From Edaphobacter aggregans DSM 19364 (GTDB lineage Bacteria; Acidobacteriota; Terriglobia; Terriglobales; Acidobacteriaceae), in assembly GCF_000745965.1 (NCBI RefSeq), contig NZ_KN050788.1, forward strand, positions 175,713 to 239,712: a stretch of DNA of 64,000 bases, read 5' to 3'. The notes beneath the pieces were generated by a model. It had not been told where the DNA came from. It saw only the letters and a list, made by a program, of their open reading frames with translations, and made no database searches. Below, piece by piece: positions 41,810-48,901 of the stretch. Position 1 is the first letter of the stretch. Every line of letters starts with the position of its first letter. The position numbers and the translations under genes were made by a program.

Positions 41810-43615
41810 TCAGGGCTGCTGCTGATGCTGCCCAAACATCGGAGAATGATGCGTTTCAAGGACCTTTCCATTCCCCAGGTACATATGCACACCGCAAGGC
41901 AGGCAAGGATCAAAGCTCCTCACCGCCCGCATGATGTCGATCCCTTTGAAGCTGTCCGGCCCGTTCTCTTCGAAGATCGGCGTGTTCTGTGCCGCGTCTT
42001 CATACGGTCCGGGAGTTCCATAAATATCGCGCGGACTCGCGTTCCACGGCGTCGGAGGATACGGATGGTAGTTCGCGATCTTGTGATTGCGAATAACGAC
42101 ATGATGCGACAACACGCCGCGAACGGCCTCGTGGAAGCCGCATCCGATACTCTCTTCCGGAACCTTGAAGTCGCTCCAGGTCTTCGTTCTTCCGGCGTGG
42201 AGTTCAGCAAGCGCCTTCTCCGCAAAGTGAAGCGCCGCAGCCGCCGCATAGGCCTGGAAGTACGTGCGCGCGCGATCGCGCTCAATCGCGTTGCTCCACT
42301 GGGGAATCTTCCACTCCAGTTCTACTTCTGGCAGGGTCATCGTCTTCGGGAGGTAGATCTTCACACTCTGCCCTGTGGCCTTCACATAGCCAATATCCAC
42401 GACGCCGGCCAGCGCCGTCGCCCAGAAGCGCGCAATCGGCCCGCCGCCCGTGTCGAGCGCGAGATAGTCCTTCGTGCGCTTGTCATACCACCGCGGCGAC
42501 ATCACCCACGTGTACTTGCCCGCGAAGTCCCGCTTCTGTGGCTTCGGAAACGTACTCTGATTCCACGGATGCCGCTGATCCACCGGATTGCCCAGCGGAT
42601 CGTTCTTCACGAAGGTCTCTGCGTTCTGCCAGTCGTCGTAGTACGAACTGCCCAGCAGAATGCGGATATTCAGATTGATGTCCACCAGGTCCGTCGTCAC
42701 CAGCTCCCCATCCACAACGACCCCGGGAGTGACAAACATCCCCCGGCCCCAGTCGGTCATCTTCGCGTACGTGTAGTCGCACACATCCGGGTTGTTGAAC
42801 GAACCCCAGCACCCAAGCAGAATTCGCCGACGCCCGACCTCTTCATACCCCGGAAGCGCCTGGTAGAAGAAGTCGAACAGATCGTCATGCAGCGGCACAA
42901 CCTTCTTCATAAACTCGACATACTTCATTAGCCGCACGATGTAGTCAGTGAAGAGCTGAACCGTCGCCACCGTACCTACTCCACCGGGATAAAGCGTCGA
43001 AGGATGCACGTGACGCCCTTCCATCAGGCAGAACATCTCGCGGGTCATGCGGCTCATCTGAAGCGCTTCGCGGTAGAACTCTCCCGTGAAGGGATTCAGC
43101 GCAGTCATGATGTCCGAGATCTTGCGATAGCCATGCAGGCTCGCATGCGGCGACTCCGTATTCAGCGCCTTCTCCCACACGCCTGGGTTCGTCTCCTTCA
43201 CCATCTTTTCGCAGAAGTCCACGCCTACCAGGTTGTCCTGAAAGATGTTGTGGTCGAACATGTACTCCGCCGCTTCGCCAAGATTCACGATCCACTCCGC
43301 AATCGGCGGAGGCTTCACGCCAAACGCCATATTCTGCGCATACGTCGCGCACGTGGCGTGGTTGTCCCCACAGATGCCGCAGATGCGGCTCGTAATGAAG
43401 TGCGAGTCTCGCGGGTCCTTCCCCTTCATAAAGATGCTGTATCCGCGAAAGATCGAAGACGTGCTGTGGCACTCCGCGACGCGGCGCGTGCCGAAGTCGA
43501 TCTTCGTGAAGATTCCGAGGCTCCCCACAATCCGTGTAATCGGATCCCAGTTCATCTCCACTAACTGCCCATGCTTCTCGGCGACTTGTCTCTCTTCCGC
43601 AGCAAGCGTGCCCAT
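41810..43615 (-). CDS. hhyL: Group 1h [NiFe]-hydrogenase large subunit
   Basis: HhyL holds the NiFe active site. The 601-residue protein has the L1 motif RICGICGDNHATC (Cys79, Cys82) and the L2 motif DPCLPCGVH (Cys571, Cys574; His577), followed by a 24-residue tail that the operon endopeptidase should remove. Landmarks such as NWDPITRIVGSLGIF, EGRHVHPSTLYPGGVG and ALDTGGGPIARFWATALAG match the high-affinity, oxygen-tolerant group 1h (group 5) enzymes that oxidise atmospheric H2. It follows hhyS by 24 bases. The enzyme is cytoplasmic, probably membrane-associated through partner proteins. Confidence 0.97.
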   Translation of the reverse strand: MGTLAAEERQVAEKHGQLVEMNWDPITRIVGSLGIFTKIDFGTRRVAECHSTSSIFRGYSIFMKGKDPRDSHFITSRICGICGDNHATCATYAQNMAFGVKPPPIAEWIVNLGEAAEYMFDHNIFQDNLVGVDFCEKMVKETNPGVWEKALNTESPHASLHGYRKISDIMTALNPFTGEFYREALQMSRMTREMFCLMEGRHVHPSTLYPGGVGTVATVQLFTDYIVRLMKYVEFMKKVVPLHDDLFDFFYQALPGYEEVGRRRILLGCWGSFNNPDVCDYTYAKMTDWGRGMFVTPGVVVDGELVTTDLVDINLNIRILLGSSYYDDWQNAETFVKNDPLGNPVDQRHPWNQSTFPKPQKRDFAGKYTWVMSPRWYDKRTKDYLALDTGGGPIARFWATALAGVVDIGYVKATGQSVKIYLPKTMTLPEVELEWKIPQWSNAIERDRARTYFQAYAAAAALHFAEKALAELHAGRTKTWSDFKVPEESIGCGFHEAVRGVLSHHVVIRNHKIANYHPYPPTPWNASPRDIYGTPGPYEDAAQNTPIFEENGPDSFKGIDIMRAVRSFDPCLPCGVHMYLGNGKVLETHHSPMFGQHQQQP

Positions 43616-43639
43616 CGTTGGCTCCTTTTCCGTCTTCCT

Positions 43640-44704
43640 TCAGTAGGAACTTGGGTGATATCCCGTCGTCAGCTCGGCGCGTGGATGCCGCCACTTCGGC
43701 TCTTTGTTCACCGTGTCATTTGTCAGCGTCCGCAGAGCGCGAATTGCCTTGCCGTACGCTCCCACCACCGTGCTCGATATCTTCGAGCCCGGCGGCTCGT
43801 CCATAAACGGCATAAACTTATCGGGGAAGCCAGGCATCGTGCAGCCAATGCAGATGCCACCCACATTAGGACAGCCGCCCAGACCCGCCATCCAGCCGCG
43901 CTTCGGCACGTTGCAGTTCACCACCGGCCCCCAGCACCCAAGCTTCACAATGCACTTGGGCGAGCTATACGATTCAGCGAAGTCACCCTGCTCGTAGTAC
44001 CCCGCGCGATCGCAGCCCTCATGCACTGTCTTGGCGAACAACCACGTCGGCCTCAGCTGATCGTCAAGCGGAATCATCGGAGCAAGGCCGGCAACCTGGT
44101 ACAGCAGATACAGCACCGTCTCCATGAAGTTGTCCGGCTGCACCGGACACCCCGGAACGTTCACGATGGGAAGCCCTGCCTTTGACTTCCAGTCCCAGCC
44201 CAGATAATCGGCCAGCCCCATCGCCCCGGTCGGATTGCCCTCCATCGCGTGGATGCCGCCATACGTTGCGCACGTGCCGGCAGCCACAACAGCAAGCGCC
44301 TTCGGACTGAGCCGATCAATCCACTCCGTCGTCGTAATCGGCTGGCCCGTGCTCGGATTCGTCCCCACTGCCGCCCAGTAGCCCTCTCGCTTGATCTTCT
44401 CGTTTGGAATCGAGCCTTCCACGACGAGAACGAACGGATCCAGCCTTCCCTGCTCGGCGAGATAGTAGAAGTTCAAAAAGTCGCCACCGTTCTCGTACGC
44501 CAGCACAGGATTGTGCAGATGAACCTTCGGAAGTCCTGGGATTGCACCCAGCAGCACATCCTCGATGCTCGGCTGTGTCGCCGCAGTGACCGATACCGAA
44601 TCACCATCGCACCCCAACCCAGCCGTAATCCACACGATGTGGACCTCCGCCACCGCTGGCTCCTTCTGAGTGATCCGCCCGTAAGGCACACGTTCCGCTG
44701 TCAT
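43640..44704 (-). CDS. hhyS: Group 1h [NiFe]-hydrogenase small subunit
   Basis: HhyS is the electron-transfer subunit with three Fe-S clusters. The 354-residue protein has no Tat signal, as expected for group 1h. The proximal cluster motif GLGCDGDSVS (Cys32, Asp35) replaces the usual CxxC by CxxD, the three-Cys/one-Asp coordination known from the Ralstonia eutropha actinobacterial-type enzyme. AAGTCATYGGIHAMEGNPTG, VPGCPVQPDNFMET, HEGCDRAGYYEQG, KLGCWGPVVNC and GGCPNVGGICIGCTMPGFPDKFMPF supply the other ligands. It ends …WRHPRAELTTGYHPSSY. The ATG at 44704 follows GAGGAGAGCCAGCTT. A quasi-palindrome lies about 160 bases upstream. Confidence 0.97.
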   Translation of the reverse strand: MTAERVPYGRITQKEPAVAEVHIVWITAGLGCDGDSVSVTAATQPSIEDVLLGAIPGLPKVHLHNPVLAYENGGDFLNFYYLAEQGRLDPFVLVVEGSIPNEKIKREGYWAAVGTNPSTGQPITTTEWIDRLSPKALAVVAAGTCATYGGIHAMEGNPTGAMGLADYLGWDWKSKAGLPIVNVPGCPVQPDNFMETVLYLLYQVAGLAPMIPLDDQLRPTWLFAKTVHEGCDRAGYYEQGDFAESYSSPKCIVKLGCWGPVVNCNVPKRGWMAGLGGCPNVGGICIGCTMPGFPDKFMPFMDEPPGSKISSTVVGAYGKAIRALRTLTNDTVNKEPKWRHPRAELTTGYHPSSY

Positions 44705-44863
44705 AAGCTGGCTCTCCTCTCGAGACCTGCCTCGTGTTCGCAGACATCGACGGCGCAGCTCCGGACACAAGCCGCACGATCGAACGAGCCATAACAACAG
44801 ACGCGGAAGTCCATTCACAAGCAGGACAGACCCTATTTTGTCTTCAGAGAACTACTCATGCCG

Positions 44864-44884
44864 CTACCGGGGAATCCCTGATAG
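44864..44884. promoter_or_regulatory. Quasi-palindromic 21-bp site before hhyS
   Basis: The sequence CTACCGGGGA followed by ATCCCTGATAG reads nearly the same on both strands (16 of 21 positions). It lies in the 204-base gap between the response regulator stop and hhyS, and is a candidate operator for a dimeric regulator, possibly the neighbouring LuxR-type protein. The minus-strand core CAGGGATTCCC resembles the core GGGATTTC found before aspA and aspT. Confidence 0.45.
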
Positions 44885-44908
44885 GCACAGAGCAGCAAAC
44901 CCAGTCCT

Positions 44909-45601
44909 TCACTCCCGGATCGCGGATTGAATCGCATGCTGAACAAGCTCGCGCCCGCTGCGGAGTGACAACTTGTCCTTGATGTGCGCCTGGTAGGTCT
45001 CCACCGTCTTGATGCTTAGGTGCAGCTTCTCGGCGATCTGCCGTGTGCTGCGCGCCTCGCCGATCAGGCGAAACACCTCAAGCTCACGATCCGACAGCGT
45101 CGAAAACTCGGAGTTCATTTTCGCGGTCGAGCCGCCACTGATGTACTCGTGTAGCAGCTTGTTCGCCATTCGGTCGCTCAGGTAGATCTCCCCATTCAGA
45201 ATGCGCCGCACCGCCACCAGCACCTTCTCCGTGGCCTCCTGCTTCATGATGTAGCCATTTGCTCCTGCCCGCAGCGCGCGTTCCGCATAGATCGACTCCT
45301 CATGCATCGAGAGAATCAGCACCGGAAGGTCCGGATATAGCCCGCGAAGCTCCTTCAGCATATCCAGCCCGTCGGGGCCGTTCAGTGAGATGTCCGCAAT
45401 TAGGATGTCCGGTCGCTTCGCTGCGATCGCCTTCATCGCTGACTGCGACTCTTCCGCCTCGCCGCAGACAACCAGGTCCGGCTCCCGGTTGATCATCAGC
45501 GCCAGCCCCTGGCGCAGCAAAGGATGATCGTCCACCACGAAGACAGTCTTCTTCCTCACTCGCGCACTCGAATGCGGATTCGTCGACTCACCAGCCCGCA
45601 C
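44909..45601 (-). CDS. LuxR/NarL-type response regulator
   Basis: The 230-residue protein has a receiver domain (TVFVVDDHPLLRQGLALMI; phosphoacceptor Asp70 in DILIADISLNGPDG; Lys in YIMKQEA) and a C-terminal LuxR helix-turn-helix (FSTLSDRELEVFRLIGEARSTRQIAEKLHLSIKTVETYQAHIKDKL). It should bind DNA as a dimer after phosphorylation. The start is GTG 45601, behind GGAGGAATAGTAGC, four bases after the kinase stop, so the two are coupled and are partners. Lying between the kinase and hhySL, it is the likely regulator of the hydrogenase genes. Confidence 0.95.
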   Translation of the reverse strand: MRAGESTNPHSSARVRKKTVFVVDDHPLLRQGLALMINREPDLVVCGEAEESQSAMKAIAAKRPDILIADISLNGPDGLDMLKELRGLYPDLPVLILSMHEESIYAERALRAGANGYIMKQEATEKVLVAVRRILNGEIYLSDRMANKLLHEYISGGSTAKMNSEFSTLSDRELEVFRLIGEARSTRQIAEKLHLSIKTVETYQAHIKDKLSLRSGRELVQHAIQSAIRE

Positions 45602-45605
45602 GCTA

Positions 45606-47213
45606 CTATTCCTCCTTCACAGGAAAGATGCAGGTCACAACTGTTCCGCAGGCCGCGTATCGCCGCACATCCAGCGTCCCGCCGATCATGCCGGCCCGGT
45701 ACTTCATAATGTGAAGCCCCATTCCTTGTGAACTCGCAGCGCCTTCCACGATGCCTCTCCCGTCGTCCCGGATCGTCAACGTGCCGCGGCCCTGCTCCGC
45801 AGCCAGCTGAATCGTAATGTTCTGCGCCGCACCATGCTTGATCGCGTTATTCACCGCCTCCTGCGCAATGCGATAAAGATGCGTACCCATCGAGTCATCC
45901 CCGATCAGCACAGGCCGTTCGCACTGAAACCGGCAGGATACACCAAACAAATCCTCGACTTCAGCTGCCCAAAGCTGCAACGCCGACATCAAACCTTGCG
46001 AATCGGAGACCACTGGAAGCAGACCCCGCGCCAGCTCGCGGCTCTTATGAATCGCTTCGTTCACCAGCTTTACGATCTTCGCCGCCTCCTCCGCCTCCGC
46101 TCTATTCTTCTCCACCAGCTTCGCCTCGTGCACCTTGGCCATAAACGCGATCCCCGTCAGATGCTGGCCGAGCCCATCATGTAGATCCTGCCCAATCCGC
46201 CGTTGCTCTCGCGCGCTGATATCCAGAATCGCCTTCTCCAGTTGCTTCCGTTCCGTGATGTCGATGCCCGTCGCAATAATGTAGTTCGAAGTGTCTCCAC
46301 TGCCCGGCAGCAGCTTGCTCGTCCACGCGATCAGCCGCTGATGGCCATGCCGTGTCATCCAGCAGCTCTGGTACTCCTGCGGAAGAAGGCCCGTACGCAT
46401 CACTTCGAAGGTCTGCCTGAAGCGCTGAGCCTCTTCTCCCGCCAGAAACAGATCCCAAAGGCATCGACCCTGAACCTCTTTCATCGAATATCCCGTCGTA
46501 ACCTCGCACGCCGGATTGAATCGTAGGATGCGCCCCTCTGTATCCAACACCACCACCAGTGCTCCCACCGTGTCGAGAATCGCTGAGACGAAGTTGCGCT
46601 CCTCCTGCAACTCCTCCTCGATCCGCTTCAGATCCGAGATATCGAAGGCCACCCCATGAATGAACCACGGCCTGCCGTCGTCCCTTCGCATCATCTTCGC
46701 GTCGCAGTGAAACCAGATCACGCGTCCATCGCGAGCAATCACCCGATACGCCGAGCGCAGCGGCTTCCCAGAGAGAAACATCTCCGCCGCCTCCAGGCTC
46801 CACCGTTGCTTGTCATCGGGGTGAATGTGCTGGTACCACCGCACCGGGTCCTCCAGCCACTCCTCGCGCGAGTACCCGAGTACTGCCTCGATCTGCGGGC
46901 TCACATAGGCCTCGCTGATCCCGCGGTCGAGATAAGCCATAAACACAACCGCCGGTATCTGCTCCAGCAACGCGCGATACTTCGCCTCAAGGTTCGGCGC
47001 GCGCCCATCCCCGTCCACGGAAAACTCCTTCAGCACACGACCCCGCCCCGTAGCGGGATCGGAAAAGATACTCGCCAGCCCCAGCAGCACCGACTCTGCT
47101 TCAGCAAGATCCGGCAACCCCTCACCCGCCGCTTTGCACGGCTCTGCGTTGCGCGGCTCCGGCCCGCTGCTTCTGTTTCGCCGCCCCTGCCTTGTTTGAA
47201 CCAACGAGGACAT
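45606..47213 (-). CDS. PAS-domain sensor histidine kinase (HisKA_3 type)
   Basis: The 535-residue protein is soluble, with no membrane segment. It has an N-terminal region of about 70 residues and two PAS domains (about residues 75-197, with VSPQIEAVLGYSREEWLEDPVRWYQHIHPDD; and 208-325). A HisKA_3 module follows (QRRIGQDLHDGLGQHLTGIAFMAK, His345), then an ATPase domain (EAVNNAIKHG, DDGRGI). This is the NarX/DegS-type kinase that pairs with LuxR regulators. ATG 47213 has a GGAG site; an in-frame TTG at 47273 would overlap the end of hhyS2 by four bases. The close linkage to hhyS2 suggests its signal comes through that subunit or its redox state. Confidence 0.93.
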   Translation of the reverse strand: MSSLVQTRQGRRNRSSGPEPRNAEPCKAAGEGLPDLAEAESVLLGLASIFSDPATGRGRVLKEFSVDGDGRAPNLEAKYRALLEQIPAVVFMAYLDRGISEAYVSPQIEAVLGYSREEWLEDPVRWYQHIHPDDKQRWSLEAAEMFLSGKPLRSAYRVIARDGRVIWFHCDAKMMRRDDGRPWFIHGVAFDISDLKRIEEELQEERNFVSAILDTVGALVVVLDTEGRILRFNPACEVTTGYSMKEVQGRCLWDLFLAGEEAQRFRQTFEVMRTGLLPQEYQSCWMTRHGHQRLIAWTSKLLPGSGDTSNYIIATGIDITERKQLEKAILDISAREQRRIGQDLHDGLGQHLTGIAFMAKVHEAKLVEKNRAEAEEAAKIVKLVNEAIHKSRELARGLLPVVSDSQGLMSALQLWAAEVEDLFGVSCRFQCERPVLIGDDSMGTHLYRIAQEAVNNAIKHGAAQNITIQLAAEQGRGTLTIRDDGRGIVEGAASSQGMGLHIMKYRAGMIGGTLDVRRYAACGTVVTCIFPVKEE

Positions 47214-47269
47214 CGCCTGCTCCAGCCGTCCTGTTTCTTTGACCGGGTCTCCCCCATCACCGCGTTGTC

Positions 47270-48313
47270 TCAAGCGTCGCCACGCGTCTCCGCAGAGTTG
47301 CGCCGATTCCTCCAGCTTGGCTCCTTATTCAGCGACGCCTGCGTAAACCGCCGCAGCGCCTGGATCGCGCGCCCATACGTCTGGACCGCCGCCGACGACA
47401 AAAGTGAGCCCGGAGGCTGATCCATGAACGGCATAAACTTGTCCGGAAATCCCGGCATGGTGCATCCAATGCAGATGCCGCCAACGTTCGGGCATCCGCC
47501 AATTCCCCCCATCCAGCCGCGCTTGCCCACGTTGCACTGCACCACCGGCCCCCAGCATCCGAGCTTCACAATGCACAGCGGCGAACCATACTCCTCGGCA
47601 AATTGCGCCTGCTCGTAGTACCCCCCGCGGTCGCACCCTTCATGCAGCGTGCTGCCGAACAGCCACGCCGGACGCAGAGCATCATCCAGAGGAATCATCG
47701 GCGCCCGCCCCGCCGCCATGTTCAGCAGATACAACAGCGTCTCCATAAAATTATCCGGCTGCACCGGACACCCCGGTACGCAAACAATAGGAATGCCCGC
47801 CTTCGAGCGCCATCCCCAGCCCAGGTAGTCCGGCAACCCCATGCATCCCGTCGGATTCCCCTCCATTGCATGAATCCCGCCATACGTCGCACAGGTTCCC
47901 GCCGCAATCACCGCCCACGCCTTCGGTGCCAGCCGGTCAATCCATTCGCACGTCGTAATCGGCTGCCCCGTCGTCCGGTCCGTGCCCATCGACGCCCAGT
48001 AGCCCTCATCCTTGTTGCCCTCATCCGGCACAGAACCTTCCAACACGAGCATGAAAGGCTGCAACTTCCCCTCCGCCGCCAGATGGAAGGCCTTCACAAA
48101 CTCTTCCCCATTCTCTAGGGCGAGAAACGGATTATGAAATCGCACCTTCGGAATCCACGGCAGCGCTCCCATAACAATGTCCTCGATGCTCGGCTGCATC
48201 GCGGCCGTCATCGCGATCGTGTCCCCATCGCAGCCCAGTCCCGCGGTGATCCACAGAACATCGATCTCAGCGATAGGTTGCGATCTGTCTTCTGCGCGAC
48301 GAGGAGGTCCCAT
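47270..48313 (-). CDS. Second group 1h hydrogenase small subunit, linked to a two-component system
   Basis: The 347-residue protein is a close paralog of the operon's own HhyS, with long identical blocks (AAGTCATYGGIHAMEGNPTG, VPGCPVQPDNFMET, GGCPNVGGICIGCTMPGFPDKFMPFMD). It keeps every Fe-S ligand, including the CxxD proximal motif GLGCDGDT (Cys28, Asp31). Its tail differs: it ends NKEPSWRNRRNSAETRGDA and lacks the ELTTGYHP end of HhyS. No second large subunit is present. It may pair with HhyL as an alternative subunit or form part of an H2 or redox sensor with the kinase that follows at once. The signal path is inference. Confidence 0.95.
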   Translation of the reverse strand: MGPPRRAEDRSQPIAEIDVLWITAGLGCDGDTIAMTAAMQPSIEDIVMGALPWIPKVRFHNPFLALENGEEFVKAFHLAAEGKLQPFMLVLEGSVPDEGNKDEGYWASMGTDRTTGQPITTCEWIDRLAPKAWAVIAAGTCATYGGIHAMEGNPTGCMGLPDYLGWGWRSKAGIPIVCVPGCPVQPDNFMETLLYLLNMAAGRAPMIPLDDALRPAWLFGSTLHEGCDRGGYYEQAQFAEEYGSPLCIVKLGCWGPVVQCNVGKRGWMGGIGGCPNVGGICIGCTMPGFPDKFMPFMDQPPGSLLSSAAVQTYGRAIQALRRFTQASLNKEPSWRNRRNSAETRGDA

Positions 48314-48464
48314 AACCTGGATGGCGTCCTTTCAGTGCCGAGGCACTGTCGCATCGAAATCACGCGTCTATCTTCCGCCCCAAGCGCAATTCACGCAATA
48401 CCGGGCAGACCCTCACCGGATCATCCTCAGATCGTCGAAGCCGCTCCTCTGGCAGAGTCACCAC

Positions 48465-48566
48465 TTACATCGAACGCATCCTGAGATAGCGGCGAATATC
48501 CGGCGCCATCGCAACCAGCAGGGAGATCATGCCAAACGAAGCCATCGCCATAATTACTCTCTTCAT
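48465..48566 (-). CDS. DUF6893-like membrane micro-protein
   Basis: A 33-residue protein begins MKRVIMAMASFGMISLLVAMAPDIRRYLRMRSM. It has one hydrophobic helix followed by the APDIRRYLRMR tail, a pattern I know from the DUF6893 small proteins near hydrogenase genes. The ATG at 48566 has GAGGTGTATGGG before it. It is probably a membrane-anchored peptide. As the first gene of the operon, 150 bases before hhyS2, it might anchor hydrogenase or sensor components, but nothing is proven. Confidence 0.7.
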   Translation of the reverse strand: MKRVIMAMASFGMISLLVAMAPDIRRYLRMRSM

Positions 48567-48629
48567 CCCATACACCTCATAGCTCGATAGATTCCGAATA
48601 AAAGGAAGCCCCGTTGTATTCGAGAAAAT

Positions 48630-48644
48630 CTCAGACATTCTGAG
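48630..48644. promoter_or_regulatory. 15-bp palindrome upstream of the hydrogenase operon
   Basis: CTCAGACATTCTGAG is a perfect inverted repeat (6-bp arms, 3-bp centre) about 65-80 bases upstream of the first ATG of the operon. It is a candidate operator; no regulator can be assigned. Confidence 0.45.
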
Positions 48645-48810
48645 GGGACAGCAACCTTTGCACAACGCGTCCCGAAGAGCGGAATACTACACGCTCATCG
48701 GCAACACAGACAATTCGCTGACTTGGAGAGCGAGACTTCCGGCCGGAGCATCGTGGGGTGCCAGGTTGTTCTGAATCGACTTTTTTCGTCAGGTTTCGGC
48801 CCAATCTCAG

Positions 48811-48861
48811 AACTGAAATTTGGAACCGAGTCTGAAAGAACTGGATGTTGCCTTTCGGCTT
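48811..48861 (-). pseudogene. Relic of a porin C-terminal end
   Basis: Read on the minus strand, this segment codes KPKGNIQFFQTRFQIS, matching the intact porin's last residues LKGNTQFFQTRIQLQF. The similarity ends there and the frame runs on. It lies 40 bases beyond the stop of the intact gene and is probably what is left of a duplicated porin gene. Confidence 0.6.
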
Positions 48862-48901
48862 ACCGGGTAGAACTCACTGTGCCTCGAGGTTCACGAGATT
48901 T

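Larger units (their letters stand above)
48567..48901. other. Promoter region of the hydrogenase operon with a gene relic
   Basis: This 335-base gap between the DUF6893 gene and the porin gene holds a palindrome (48630-48644) and a 50-base porin relic (48811-48861). No sigma-54 box (GGCAC…TTGCA type) is visible, and I could not pick a sigma-70 promoter with confidence. Confidence 0.6.
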
